Notes: generated by a model not told the origin, from the letters alone. 64,000 nt of DNA from Litoribrevibacter euphylliae (GCF_042646085.1 NZ_JBHRSZ010000002.1:248001-312000), one strand, 5' to 3'; counted from the stretch's first letter, positions 8,729 through 17,979 are shown. A program made the numbers and translations.

Positions 8729-10396
8729 ATGTACGTTTATGACGATTACGATCACGCGATTATCCAAGACCGTGTGAAGCAGTACCGCGACCAGACTCGT
8801 CGCTACTTTGAAGGCAAACTCAGCGAAGAAGAGTTTTTACCATTGCGTCTTCAGAATGGCCTGTATGTTCAGCGCATGGCTCCTATGCTACGTGTTGCTG
8901 TGCCTTACGGTATGCTGGCGTCCAAACAAATTCGTAAGCTGGCTGACATCGCCCGTAAATACGACAAAGGTTACGCGCACTTTAGTACTCGTCAAAACCT
9001 TCAGTTTAACTGGCCGGAACTAGCGGATGTACCTGATATTCTTCAGGAACTGGCAGACGTTGAAATGCACGCCGTTCAAACGTCTGGTAACTGTATTCGT
9101 AACACCACCACTGACCAGTTCGCTGGCGTGTGTACCGGTGAGATTGAAGATCCTCGTCCATATTGCGAAATCATTCGTCAGTGGTCTACGTTCCACCCTG
9201 AGTTTGCGTTCTTACCACGTAAGTTCAAAATCGCAGTTAATGCGAACACTGAATCAGATCGCTCGGCGACGGATGTTCATGACATCTCTTTGCACTTGGT
9301 TAAAAACGACGAAGGCAAAACCGGTTTTCGTGTCGTTGTTGGTGGTGGTTTGGGTCGAACGCCAATTATTGGCAGCACGATCCGCGACTATCTTCCAGCT
9401 GAAGATATGTTGACTTACCTTGAAGCCATCATTCGTGTCTACAACCAAAAAGGTAACCGCCTAAACAAATATAAGGCGCGTATCAAGATTTTGGTAAAAG
9501 CCTTAACACCTGCCAAATTTGGTGAGTTGGTTGAAGAAGAGTGGTCACACATCAAAGACAGCGAAAGTAAGCTAACGCCAGAATTACTGGAAAAAATGAA
9601 GTCTTACTTCACTGAGCCGGCGTATGAAGCACTTTCTGATGACAGTGCTGAGTTCGAAGCCAAACTAGCTGACTCTAAAGGCTTTGCAAACTGGGTATCT
9701 CGCAACGTTGCAGAACACAAAAAGCCAGGCTATGCCATTGTTACACTATCTATTAAACGCCCTGGTCATGCTCCAGGTGATGTAACTGACGTTCAACTAG
9801 ATAAGATTGCAGACCTTGCAGATCAATACAGCTTTGGTGAGGCACGCACAACTCACGAGCAAAACATCGTATTGGCAGACGTCAAGAAATCTGATCTTTA
9901 TGCAGTTTGGGAAGCCGCCAAAGAAGCTGGCTTCGCGACACCAAACCTTGGCCTTTTAACCGACATGATTTGCTGCCCAGGTGGCGACTACTGTGCCCTA
10001 GCCAATGCTAAGTCAATTCCAGTTGCAGACGAAATCATGCGCCGTTTCGATGACATTGACTACCTGCACGACTTAGGCGATATCGACTTGAACATCTCAG
10101 GCTGTATGAATGCATGTGGTCATCACCACGTGGGCAACATCGGTATCTTAGGTGTTGATAAGAAAGGTGAAGAGTTCTATCAAATCTCTTTGGGTGGTGA
10201 TTCAGGCAAATTGAACAACACCTCTATCGGTAAGATTCTTGGCCCTTCATTCCAGCGTGATGAGGTTGTTGATGTTCTCGATAAGATCCTGAATATCTAC
10301 GTAGAAAACCGTCAAGACGACGAATTGTTTATCGACACTTTCCAACGTATCGGTATGGAAGTATTCAAGGAGCGCGTATATGCCAAAGCTAATTAA
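8729..10396 (+). CDS. cysI: sulfite reductase hemoprotein (CysI/NirA type)
   Basis: The 555-residue protein belongs to the nitrite/sulfite reductase hemoprotein family, with two ferredoxin-like half-domains and two siroheme/4Fe-4S halves. The cluster ligands are visible: C-x5-C in CCPGGDYC near 416-422 and C-x3-C in SGCMNACGHH near 458-462. Size and the DUF934 partner match the Pseudomonas assimilatory enzyme PA1838, which reduces sulfite to sulfide for cysteine synthesis. An assimilatory nitrite reductase is less likely but cannot be excluded by sequence alone. The last 17 bases overlap the next gene. Confidence 0.9.
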   Translation: MYVYDDYDHAIIQDRVKQYRDQTRRYFEGKLSEEEFLPLRLQNGLYVQRMAPMLRVAVPYGMLASKQIRKLADIARKYDKGYAHFSTRQNLQFNWPELADVPDILQELADVEMHAVQTSGNCIRNTTTDQFAGVCTGEIEDPRPYCEIIRQWSTFHPEFAFLPRKFKIAVNANTESDRSATDVHDISLHLVKNDEGKTGFRVVVGGGLGRTPIIGSTIRDYLPAEDMLTYLEAIIRVYNQKGNRLNKYKARIKILVKALTPAKFGELVEEEWSHIKDSESKLTPELLEKMKSYFTEPAYEALSDDSAEFEAKLADSKGFANWVSRNVAEHKKPGYAIVTLSIKRPGHAPGDVTDVQLDKIADLADQYSFGEARTTHEQNIVLADVKKSDLYAVWEAAKEAGFATPNLGLLTDMICCPGGDYCALANAKSIPVADEIMRRFDDIDYLHDLGDIDLNISGCMNACGHHHVGNIGILGVDKKGEEFYQISLGGDSGKLNNTSIGKILGPSFQRDEVVDVLDKILNIYVENRQDDELFIDTFQRIGMEVFKERVYAKAN

Positions 10397-10874
10397 GAAC
10401 CGTGCTATCGTTGAAGACGATTTTGTACTGGTTAACGAAGTTGCAGAAGGCGAATCAACACCCGAAGGTAAAGTGATTCTTCCTGTTCAATTTTACCTGG
10501 ATAATCGTGAAGCACTAGCAAGTCGTGATGACGTAGCTGTGTGGCTAGAGTCTGATCAACCCGCTGAGCTATTAAATGACATTCATCAAGAAGTCGCCTT
10601 CATCGCAGTTAACTTCCCGAAATTTGCTGACGGCCGCGGTTACTCTTACGCCCGCTTGATTCGTGAGCGCATGAACTATACAGGTGAGCTTCGTGCTATT
10701 GGTGATGTTCTGCTAGATCAACTGCATTTTATGGCTCGCTGTGGTTTCGATAGCTTTGCAGTACGTGAAGACACGGACATCGAAGAAGCACTAACAGGCT
10801 TTGAAGCATTCCGTTTCTCTTACCAAGCTGCGAACGATAATCCAACACCGCTTTTCCGTAAGCGTTTGGGTTAA
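10380..10874 (+). CDS. DUF934 family protein, sulfite reductase partner
   Basis: This 164-residue soluble protein starts inside the end of the reductase gene, in another frame, with a 17-base overlap that implies translational coupling. Motifs typical of DUF934 are present: FPKFADGRGYSYARLIRERMNYTGELRAIGDVLLDQL in the middle and GFEAFRFSYQ near the end. The family always travels with CysI-type reductases in pseudomonads and relatives. It is presumed to help sulfite reduction, possibly in electron delivery or assembly; the exact role is unproven. Confidence 0.9.
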   Translation: MPKLIKNRAIVEDDFVLVNEVAEGESTPEGKVILPVQFYLDNREALASRDDVAVWLESDQPAELLNDIHQEVAFIAVNFPKFADGRGYSYARLIRERMNYTGELRAIGDVLLDQLHFMARCGFDSFAVREDTDIEEALTGFEAFRFSYQAANDNPTPLFRKRLG

Positions 10875-10880
10875 GATTCT

Positions 10881-10912
10881 AAAGGGGAAGAGTAACTTCC
10901 CCTTTTTATCTC
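10881..10912 (+). terminator. rho-independent terminator of cysI operon
   Basis: A perfect 10-bp stem (AAAGGGGAAG with CTTCCCCTTT, loop AGTAA) is followed by a T-rich tail, seven bases after the DUF934 stop. Confidence 0.95.
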
Positions 10913-11037
10913 TTTTTTTCTCCGCCCGTCATTAATACATCCTTTGTTTTAAATCCCGCCTTAAAACCGCTATAGTCAGTTAAGAACCTTCAATAATGTA
11001 TTTCTAACAACTTAGCACTAAGGCTCGCCTGGATTTA

Positions 11038-12216
11038 ATGGATCACAGCATCACGTTCAATTTCTTCGTCATCTTCACCGGTTCGGCCATTCTAGCGACG
11101 CTAGCAATGTTTGGTCGTCAGCCCTTATTGATCGCGTATATTGTCTTAGGAGCCTTGCTTGGGCCTTATGGGCTCGAAACCATCAACGATGCAGCGCTCA
11201 TTAGTGATCTTGCCCACATAGGCATAGTGTTTCTGTTATATCTTCTGGGTTTGGATATGCAACCTGCGAAGCTCATCACTATGTTAAGAAAAGCAACCTT
11301 AGTTGCTTTATTTTCATCTGCTATTTTTGCCTTTGCTGGGTTCAGCTTTGCCAGCTTGTTTGGCTATTCAGACATCGAAGCGATAGTGATTGGCCTAGCC
11401 ATGATGTTCTCCAGTACCATCATCGGTATTAAATTGTTACCGACCACTGCGCTACATCATAAACACATCGGCGAGTTGGTAACTGGCTTGTTGCTCCTTC
11501 AGGACTTGATCGCGATTCTGGTGCTGATTGCTATTCAATCGTTCAGTAATCAAGCAGCAAGTCATGGCATTGACTGGTGGATGATGATTCAACCTTTATT
11601 CATGCTTCCTCTACTCATCCTGGCGGCCTGGGCACTGATCAAATGGCTGATTATCCCCCTACTTTTGAAGTTCGACAGCATGCAAGAGTTTATGTTTCTA
11701 ATCACCATCGGTTGGTGCTTAGGGCTTGCAGAGTTGGCGTCATTCATTGGACTGTCTCAGGAGATAGGAGCCTTCGTTGCCGGTGTGACTATGGCCCTTA
11801 CCCCCATTGCACAATTTGTAGCGTTAACACTTAAACCCCTCAGAGACTTCTTCCTTGTACTGTTCTTCTTCTCTCTCGGTGCAAGTTTCAACCTCGACCT
11901 ACTGTCTCAAGTGTGGCTCCCCTCTGTAATTTTGGCTGCAGTATTCCTTGCCCTCAAGCCCCTAGTCTTCCGTTTCTTACTCTTCAAACTGGAAGAAAGC
12001 CCCAGAATGGGTTGGGAAGTTGGTTTTCGATTGGGACAGAACAGTGAATTCGCTCTACTGGTTGCTTTTCTCGCCTTAGGCACTGGCATGATCGGTGTGG
12101 AAGCCGCTCACGTAATACAAGCGACCGCCATCATCACCTTTCTTGTCTCAACCTACATAGTGATTGGTCGCTACCCTTCACCGATTGCTATGAGCGATAA
12201 ATTAAGACGGGATTAA
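11038..12216 (+). CDS. CPA2-family cation:proton antiporter (Kef-like membrane domain)
   Basis: The 392-residue polytopic protein has about eleven to twelve membrane segments and resembles the transport domain of KefB/KefC (GALLGPYGL; HIGIVFLLYLLGLDMQP; GLLLLQDLIAILVL; GFRLGQNSEFALL). The LLLLQD segment holds the conserved ion-site Asp. The cytosolic nucleotide-binding (RCK) domain of KefB/C is absent, so glutathione or NAD gating is not expected. It should exchange K+ or Na+ for H+. The stop is intact and no frameshift is visible downstream, so I read it as a natural short form. Ribosome site is weak. Confidence 0.85.
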   Translation: MDHSITFNFFVIFTGSAILATLAMFGRQPLLIAYIVLGALLGPYGLETINDAALISDLAHIGIVFLLYLLGLDMQPAKLITMLRKATLVALFSSAIFAFAGFSFASLFGYSDIEAIVIGLAMMFSSTIIGIKLLPTTALHHKHIGELVTGLLLLQDLIAILVLIAIQSFSNQAASHGIDWWMMIQPLFMLPLLILAAWALIKWLIIPLLLKFDSMQEFMFLITIGWCLGLAELASFIGLSQEIGAFVAGVTMALTPIAQFVALTLKPLRDFFLVLFFFSLGASFNLDLLSQVWLPSVILAAVFLALKPLVFRFLLFKLEESPRMGWEVGFRLGQNSEFALLVAFLALGTGMIGVEAAHVIQATAIITFLVSTYIVIGRYPSPIAMSDKLRRD

Positions 12217-12247
12217 GATATTGAACTTAAAACAAAGTTTAATGTAA

Positions 12248-12598
12248 TTAAGCAACAACACGCCCCCTATAAACCTTCTTAGGCCGATCTGAGTCAACAC
12301 TTTGAGACTCAGTCTTATTAGCAGCAGGGATCAACTGCACTTGTCCTCGATAGATTTTAGTGACGTATTTATCATCAGTTGACTCACCAGCTTCTAGTTT
12401 TTTCATCCAATCCCCACCCGCTTTACTAAAAAGATCTTTTAATAAGGCCTGAAGAACAGCATCGCTACTTTTTTGATAGATAGGAATTAATTCAGAAAGC
12501 AGCTCTGGATTTGCGAGCTTTACATCCGGTTTATGCTCACTTGGGACGCGTCGACGAATTTCTTGCACCAAATCGATCATAGGTTTTGTGTAGTTCAT
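12248..12598 (-). CDS. hypothetical protein with paired YRG motifs, 116 residues
   Basis: I placed the start at the ATG at 12596-12598 because AAGGAT lies seven bases upstream; the upstream in-frame TTG at 12625 has no ribosome site. The product is soluble and mostly charged. Its N-terminal two thirds look helical. The tail carries two short repeats, KIYRGQ and KVYRGR, about 30 residues apart. I do not recognise a named family with certainty; DUF4278 proteins also carry YRG motifs. It is convergent with the antiporter, with a 31-base gap. Confidence 0.65.
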   Translation of the reverse strand: MNYTKPMIDLVQEIRRRVPSEHKPDVKLANPELLSELIPIYQKSSDAVLQALLKDLFSKAGGDWMKKLEAGESTDDKYVTKIYRGQVQLIPAANKTESQSVDSDRPKKVYRGRVVA

Positions 12599-12706
12599 GG
12601 TGATATCCTTACTCGCTGCACTCAAAGATTAAAACTAATTAATCAGTGCAAAAGGCGTGCTAACTCATACCATTACTCCAAACCTAGAGTAGAAAATACC
12701 AGGCAC

Positions 12707-12731
12707 AAAAAACGCAGCCGAAGCTGCGTTT
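12707..12731 (-). terminator. terminator downstream of acuI-like gene
   Basis: On the minus strand AAACGCAGC pairs with GCTGCGTTT around a TTCG tetraloop and runs into six T. It sits 21 bases after the oxidoreductase stop. Confidence 0.9.
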
Positions 12732-12751
12732 AAAAACTTGATAAAAGTAAG

Positions 12752-13747
12752 CTAACTAACTTTTACCAATGTTCTTCCGGCAACGCCTCCTTTGAGAATA
12801 CGATCAATGTATTCTGGAAGCTGCTGTAATTCGATGGGTGCCACCCAGCTTTCGTACTTCTTCAAAATTGCTGCATGTTCAGCCATGAAATCCCACATAG
12901 CCGCTTTCTTTGAAGATGGCACTTCCGCTGAATCAACGCCTACCAAATTTATTCCGCGAAGAATAAAAGGAAACACCGTCATATCCAGTGCTGGCGAAGC
13001 AACTAAACCACATATAGCTGCTGTTCCCTGAGGCAGTAACGATTTCAAAACATTTTCAAGTGGCACGCCACCCACAGTATCAATTGCTGCAGCCCAGCGC
13101 CCCTTCAACATAGGTCGTTTGGAAGACTCAGAAAGCTCTTCACGTCCAAAAATCTGCTTAACGCCTAAGGCTTTCAACGCTTCGTACTGGTCAGGTTTTC
13201 CAGAAAAGGCATGAACTTCAAACCCCATACTGGCTAACAACGCAATCGCCATAGAGCCAACACCACCCGTCGCGCCAGTCACTAGCACTGGGCCACTCTC
13301 AGGCCCAATGCCCGTCATAAGTAGCTTATCGATACATAAAGATGCCGTTATTCCAGCTGTACCTAATACAGCAGCGTCTCGGGTCGAAAAGCCTTCAGGA
13401 AGCACATGAACCCAAGAAGCAGGCACTTGAATGACTTGCCCATAACCACCATCGGTATTCATACCCAAATCATGGCCTGTCACCACAACCGGCTGACCTT
13501 CTGTAAATTCAGACGTTGAAGACGCCATTACAACACCCGCTGCATCAATTCCCGGCACATGAGGATACTCACGCGTAACTCCTTTATTACCGGTCGAAGA
13601 AAGAGCGTCTTTATAGTTAATTGCCGAATAGTCAACTTTTACAAGTACATGCCCTTCCTTTAATGAAGGTACTGCCTTTGTCACTACCGCTTGAGAAAAA
13701 GACCCATCGTCCATTTCCGTTACTTCAAATGCCTGATAACTGTCCAT
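12752..13747 (-). CDS. acuI: YhdH/AcuI-type NADPH-dependent oxidoreductase
   Basis: The 331-residue protein is a zinc-free medium-chain dehydrogenase/reductase of the YhdH/YhfP group. The N-terminal GroES-like fold carries VDYSAINYKDALSSTG and PGIDAAG, and the Rossmann fold carries VTGATGGVGSMA near residue 158. In several proteobacteria this family (AcuI) reduces acryloyl-CoA to propionyl-CoA. I assign the symbol by family membership only, since other YhdH proteins have broader quinone or enone substrates. It lies 52 bases downstream of sohB on the same strand and is closed by a good terminator. Confidence 0.82.
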   Translation of the reverse strand: MDSYQAFEVTEMDDGSFSQAVVTKAVPSLKEGHVLVKVDYSAINYKDALSSTGNKGVTREYPHVPGIDAAGVVMASSTSEFTEGQPVVVTGHDLGMNTDGGYGQVIQVPASWVHVLPEGFSTRDAAVLGTAGITASLCIDKLLMTGIGPESGPVLVTGATGGVGSMAIALLASMGFEVHAFSGKPDQYEALKALGVKQIFGREELSESSKRPMLKGRWAAAIDTVGGVPLENVLKSLLPQGTAAICGLVASPALDMTVFPFILRGINLVGVDSAEVPSSKKAAMWDFMAEHAAILKKYESWVAPIELQQLPEYIDRILKGGVAGRTLVKVS

Positions 13748-13799
13748 ACTTCCCCTCTTAACTAAGACGTTTGTTCAATCTCAGTGAAAGTAAACTTGA

Positions 13800-14861
13800 T
13801 TAACGAATTTGTGTTCGGCTATCCAAGAAACGAGTTAATAATTTATCAATACTTCGTGTAATCCCCATTGAAGCAGCCATTCCTAGCTTCTCCTGAAAGG
13901 ATTTCTTCACTTCGTATTTCACTTCAAAGACATCCGCCTCATCAGCCAATTGCATTAAATACTCATCGCTGGTCATCACTTGATCAACTAGGTTGTTGTT
14001 AAGAGCCTCAGTGCCATACCAAATATCACCATTAGCCACCTTGTCGATCGCCAGCTCAGGTCGATATTGTGAAACATGAGACTTAAACAAGTCATGTGTA
14101 TCTTGTAAATCTTGCTTGAACTTCTCGCGACCTTCATCGGTATTTTCACCAATTACGGTCAACGTCCGCTTGTATTCACCCGCAGTATGAAGTTCGACAT
14201 CAATGTCGTTCTTCTTCAACAATTTATGGATATTTGGGATTTGGGCAACAACGCCAATGGAACCCACAATGGCAAACGGCGCAGCAATGATTTTATTCGC
14301 TAAACAGGCCATCATGTAACCACCGCTGGCAGCTACCTTATCAACACACACAGTAAGAGGAATATCTTTCTTACGAATCCGATCCAGCTGAGAGGCAGCC
14401 AAACCATAACCATGTACTACACCACCAGGACTTTCCAGACGAACAACTACCTCATCACATGGTTCAGCAGACGTCAGAACAGCACTGATCTCTTCGCGCA
14501 TTGATTTCACCGCTGACGCATGCACATCACCGTCGAAATCAATCACAAATACACGTTTGTTACGCGCTTCTTGTTGCTCGCTCGTTTGCTCTTTAGCTTC
14601 TTTTTTCAGCGCTTTTTTCTTTTCTTTCTCTTCTTTCTTAAGCGCTTTATGCTTTTCTTTCAGTTCTTCTTTGGAAAGCAGTTCATGCTCAAACTGATCT
14701 TTTGTATCTTCAAATTTATCATTGAGCTTTTTAATCTCAATGTGTCCTTCTCTGCGATTCTTCTGACCTACTGCAGCAATAAACCCAACTACTACAATAA
14801 TGGCCAATACGATGGTGACGGCCTGTGCCAAGAAAACGCTGTATTCACTCCAAAAGCCCAA
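13800..14861 (-). CDS. sohB: inner-membrane-anchored serine protease SohB
   Basis: SohB is an S49-family (signal peptide peptidase A-like) protease. An N-terminal membrane helix (about residues 10-33) is followed by a highly charged, Lys/Glu-rich coiled coil (about 40-100) and the protease domain. The catalytic Ser lies in KVAASGGYMMAC and the catalytic Lys in GEYKRTLT. I prefer the TTG at 14859-14861, which has AGGAG eight bases upstream and starts at the position of E. coli SohB; this gives 353 residues (E. coli 349). The longer reading from a GTG at 14906 lacks a ribosome site. It probably forms an operon with the acuI-like gene. Confidence 0.9.
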   Translation of the reverse strand: MGFWSEYSVFLAQAVTIVLAIIVVVGFIAAVGQKNRREGHIEIKKLNDKFEDTKDQFEHELLSKEELKEKHKALKKEEKEKKKALKKEAKEQTSEQQEARNKRVFVIDFDGDVHASAVKSMREEISAVLTSAEPCDEVVVRLESPGGVVHGYGLAASQLDRIRKKDIPLTVCVDKVAASGGYMMACLANKIIAAPFAIVGSIGVVAQIPNIHKLLKKNDIDVELHTAGEYKRTLTVIGENTDEGREKFKQDLQDTHDLFKSHVSQYRPELAIDKVANGDIWYGTEALNNNLVDQVMTSDEYLMQLADEADVFEVKYEVKKSFQEKLGMAASMGITRSIDKLLTRFLDSRTQIR

Positions 14862-15052
14862 AGTAACTTCTCCTATCCTTAATTCATTGCAGAATAATAA
14901 CAGCACACGATGATAATGTGCCTACCATCTTAGGACAATCGAATACCGAGATTAATTCACAGTCTGACAGCATCTATTATTGCCTCTCTACGACAGAAAC
15001 CGTCACCTACAGCCAAATCTTTACACTGAAAACATTAATTAGATCAAATAGT

Positions 15053-15068
15053 TCAAACGGTCGTTTGA
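15053..15068. promoter_or_regulatory. palindromic operator, PsrA/TetR type
   Basis: TCAAACGGTCGTTTGA is a perfect palindrome containing CAAAC-N4-GTTTG. This fits the G/C-AAAC-N2-4-GTTT-G/C motif known for the fatty-acid-sensing TetR regulator PsrA of Pseudomonas. It lies seven bases upstream of a -35 hexamer for the SCP2 gene. Confidence 0.6.
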
Positions 15069-15075
15069 TTAATCC

Positions 15076-15104
15076 TTGACACACACAGTCAGACGTCTTA
15101 CTCT
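15076..15104 (+). promoter_or_regulatory. putative promoter of SCP2 gene
   Basis: A perfect -35 TTGACA (15076-15081) stands 17 bases from TACTCT (15099-15104), a weak -10. A weak -10 beside an upstream operator suits an activated promoter. The leader would be about 100 bases and includes two tiny hairpins (15132-15144, 15176-15187). The rest of the 346-bp gap between sohB and this gene shows nothing else. Confidence 0.5.
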
Positions 15105-15207
15105 CGGCTTTCGTTGAGCCTAGCAATTGTTAGGTAAACATTACCCAAGACCTCTTATGGTCAGACACTAACAAGGGCATAAGCCCGACTGAGAAGGGAT
15201 AAAATCA

Positions 15208-15522
15208 ATGGCTACAGTTGCAGAAATCATTGAAACTATGAAGTCTAAGTTCAACGCTGACGCGGCAGCGGGCATGGAAAATATTTTCCAGTTCAGCATT
15301 GAAGACGGTGACAACTTCTTTGTAACTATCAATGGCGGTAGCTTTGAAATCGCTGAAGGTGAGTCTGACGACCCTTCTGTTACTCTAATCATGGACACTG
15401 AAACACTTGGTGGCCTAATGAGCGGCGAAGTTGACGGTATGCAAGCATTCATGATGGGCCAGCTTAAAGCTGAAGGCGACATCATGTTGGCTACTAAACT
15501 ATCTGAGTTGTTCCCTGTTTAA
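15208..15522 (+). CDS. SCP2 sterol-transfer family lipid-binding protein
   Basis: This 104-residue acidic protein is a stand-alone SCP2 domain. Typical features are the N-terminal amphipathic helix (VAEIIETMKSKFNADA), the central strand ITINGGSFEI-like segment, and the helix DGMQAFMMGQLKAEGDIMLATKL that closes the hydrophobic tunnel. Bacterial members bind fatty acids, acyl-CoA or other lipids. AAGGGAT before the ATG is a good ribosome site. It is monocistronic, with its own promoter, operator and terminator. The PsrA-like operator agrees with a fatty-acid-linked role. Confidence 0.9.
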   Translation: MATVAEIIETMKSKFNADAAAGMENIFQFSIEDGDNFFVTINGGSFEIAEGESDDPSVTLIMDTETLGGLMSGEVDGMQAFMMGQLKAEGDIMLATKLSELFPV

Positions 15523-15546
15523 TCGCAGAGTCAATTCAAATAAAAA

Positions 15547-15571
15547 AACCAGCCTCAAGGCTGGTTTTTTT
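15547..15571 (+). terminator. rho-independent terminator of SCP2 gene
   Basis: AACCAGCC and GGCTGGTT form a perfect stem with a TCAA loop, flanked by A and T runs. It can also act on the minus strand for the convergent membrane-protein gene. Confidence 0.93.
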
Positions 15572-15616
15572 ATGTCCTGACATAATCCGTCTGTCAGCAT
15601 ATTCACAAAGAAGTTA

Positions 15617-16234
15617 TCAGAATCCCGCTACTCTTTTTGCTTCCTCATTAGCGGCAATCCATACTAGTCGATCTTGTTGAAGAACCAAACTGTATAGCGC
15701 ACCGCTTGCTAAAGGTAACTGTCTGGAAAGAACTTCTTGATGTTCAAATCCCGCAGGGTGAAAGTCACCAGCGGCACTTTCGGGACGCAACCATTCATCT
15801 CTTTCATCTGACAACACCGATTGCTCAAACTGATTCGTTTCAATCAGCATAGAGTTCAAAACAACCAGTTTCGGAAAGCCAAGCATTGTCCAAAATCCAT
15901 TAGGAGAAACCAATGTAATTTTGGTTTGGAAATGATCGCCCTTTCCTACCAATTCATAACTCCTCACTCCGTCATCAATGACCAGCTTAAAGTCACGGTC
16001 TGTTAACTTAACAACCGAAGCGTTCATCACTCCATGAGTTGCAGATACAGAAACATAAGGGGTTAATGACCAACCGATTAATGCCAACCACACGCCAATA
16101 GCACCAACCAGCACAGGAACATTACCTTTCAGCCATACCAACCAATTAGTAAGTCGAAAGAAGATAAATGCAGCAACTAAGAGGATAATTGCGCCACATC
16201 CAATCAGAGTATAAGTTAACAACGCCAATTCCAT
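15617..16234 (-). CDS. membrane protein of unknown function, 205 residues
   Basis: Two N-terminal membrane helices (about 6-27 and 38-60) are followed by a predicted soluble part of about 140 residues without recognisable motifs. The loop between the helices is short and basic, so the large C-terminal part probably faces the periplasm. It lies 41 bases downstream of the FimL-like gene on the same strand and may be cotranscribed. No catalytic residues can be proposed. Similar proteins beside fimL in relatives are annotated only as membrane or efflux-like proteins; I do not support an efflux function. Confidence 0.7.
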   Translation of the reverse strand: MELALLTYTLIGCGAIILLVAAFIFFRLTNWLVWLKGNVPVLVGAIGVWLALIGWSLTPYVSVSATHGVMNASVVKLTDRDFKLVIDDGVRSYELVGKGDHFQTKITLVSPNGFWTMLGFPKLVVLNSMLIETNQFEQSVLSDERDEWLRPESAAGDFHPAGFEHQEVLSRQLPLASGALYSLVLQQDRLVWIAANEEAKRVAGF

Positions 16235-16275
16235 GGCTCACTCCTTACAAAACAATCACAAAGACAAACACAGCA

Positions 16276-17979
16276 TTAATTCACTTTACATCCCAGTTGC
16301 TTTAACGCCTCTTCTGCTAAATCCAGCACTTGCTCACCAAATCCGCCACTGGAAGTAAGCATCCCTTCCAGGTAATACTCAAGACTAGATAGTACATCCG
16401 CAATAGCATTCAGCTCTGATTCACGAGGCGGCGCTTCAAAACGAATGATCGAGTTATCAATATACCGAGAACACACATCGACAATGTTTGCTGCGCGTGC
16501 TTTTTCCAAAAACTGAAACCCGCCACGTACAGAAGCCAATGTAGATACCACATTGGTTAGATGCATCTTATCCCAATCGGACTCGACATAATCATTCAGA
16601 GCACGCTTAGTAATGGAAAGACCTGAATCAGCCTCTTTTAATACATTAATCTGAGCCTGATCCAGTTCGTGAGTCAGAATATTATGCGAACCAACCGTGT
16701 TCTCTGCCTGATTAACAAGTGTACCTTCAAGGTTTCGAATCGAATCCTCAACAGCCAGTAAGGCATCGGCTGTTTGCATTAAATCGTCGTTCTCAATTTT
16801 CTTCCCTTCAGCCAACCAAGACTCAAAACGCTCGACCTGTATGTTTACTTGCTTGGCTTCATCATCAAGATTGATAAGAACCAAAGTACTGAGAATCTTA
16901 CGCAGAACAGCAATAATATCTTTAAGGTCATCAGGCTCTTGAGTTAACACCCGCGACGACAAATCGATTTGGTCTTTCAACTGATTCAGCTCATCACACA
17001 GCGCTTTAGATACCGAGGCCAATACTGAACTTCCCGGCCCCATTAGGAGTGCAATTTGATGCTGACGATCCACTTCACTGTCAGGGAAATCCGACAGGGA
17101 GTATATATCTAAAACCGTTTGGCATCGCTCAGACGACCCCTTTACTAAGGCATTGATATAAAGAAGATCTTTCACAATGCCGATAGGCGGTTCAACATCA
17201 ACACACTGCGCCGTGCTCACACTGAGCTTTCGAATATAGCGCTCAATCTGCATAAATAAACGCTTGCGACCATCAGCGACTTCTGTTGGAGCGACCTCGC
17301 CTAAACCTTCTAGTGCTGAGGACATGAGCCACCACAGCTTGCTGACAGGTTTATCACCGCATAACTTTTCAAGCCCTTCCATGCTTCGAAGCATCAATCT
17401 CAAACACAGAGGAATGTGCTCACCCTTGATAATGCCTAACAAGCCAACCATGTACATATGACGATAGCGCTTACTAATCTCTGCAATTTGAGCTTCATCC
17501 GCCGCCTCAACACCTTTTGCTGGACGCTCCTGCTTAAGATTCACCATGAAGTAGTGACTATCAGGTATCAAAGCCAAATTGCGTTGCTGTCGAAGTTCGT
17601 TAACGACAGGAATAAGCAGTTCAGGTAAATCCTGTTGACGAGTATTAATAAAATCGAGATATCGGGACAGAGAAAAAATTCCCTTACCCATGACCGTCAA
17701 CACCGTGTCTTTTTCATCTCCTGCGCCAACCGGTACCTCATTTGCGACTTCCAAAATCTCTTCACAAAGAATTTTGGCACCTTCCAGTTCAATGATGTCA
17801 AACACCCCTTTCAGAGCCGAGAATTGGTCGATACACAATTGCATATCTTCAGCACTCTCTCTGTTTTCCAGAAAGCGTTCGAGAGCTGCTTCCGCTTGCC
17901 CCAAAGACTCGAGAACTTCTTCTCTTACGATGTTAAAAGAAGTTGCCTGATTAATTGGAGCGCTTCCGGTTAACGACAT
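16276..17979 (-). CDS. fimL: FimL-like regulator related to ChpA N-terminus
   Basis: The 567-residue, mostly helical protein resembles FimL of P. aeruginosa (PA1822, 558 residues). FimL is related to the N-terminal part of the ChpA histidine kinase but lacks phosphotransfer and kinase domains, and there it acts in type IV pilus, twitching and cAMP/Vfr control. The start was moved to the ATG at 17977-17979, which has AAAGGA six bases upstream; the upstream extension has none. No catalytic HPt His motif is evident. Position next to nhaB and dnaQ matches Pseudomonas gene order and supports the name more than motif evidence alone. Confidence 0.75.
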   Translation of the reverse strand: MSLTGSAPINQATSFNIVREEVLESLGQAEAALERFLENRESAEDMQLCIDQFSALKGVFDIIELEGAKILCEEILEVANEVPVGAGDEKDTVLTVMGKGIFSLSRYLDFINTRQQDLPELLIPVVNELRQQRNLALIPDSHYFMVNLKQERPAKGVEAADEAQIAEISKRYRHMYMVGLLGIIKGEHIPLCLRLMLRSMEGLEKLCGDKPVSKLWWLMSSALEGLGEVAPTEVADGRKRLFMQIERYIRKLSVSTAQCVDVEPPIGIVKDLLYINALVKGSSERCQTVLDIYSLSDFPDSEVDRQHQIALLMGPGSSVLASVSKALCDELNQLKDQIDLSSRVLTQEPDDLKDIIAVLRKILSTLVLINLDDEAKQVNIQVERFESWLAEGKKIENDDLMQTADALLAVEDSIRNLEGTLVNQAENTVGSHNILTHELDQAQINVLKEADSGLSITKRALNDYVESDWDKMHLTNVVSTLASVRGGFQFLEKARAANIVDVCSRYIDNSIIRFEAPPRESELNAIADVLSSLEYYLEGMLTSSGGFGEQVLDLAEEALKQLGCKVN

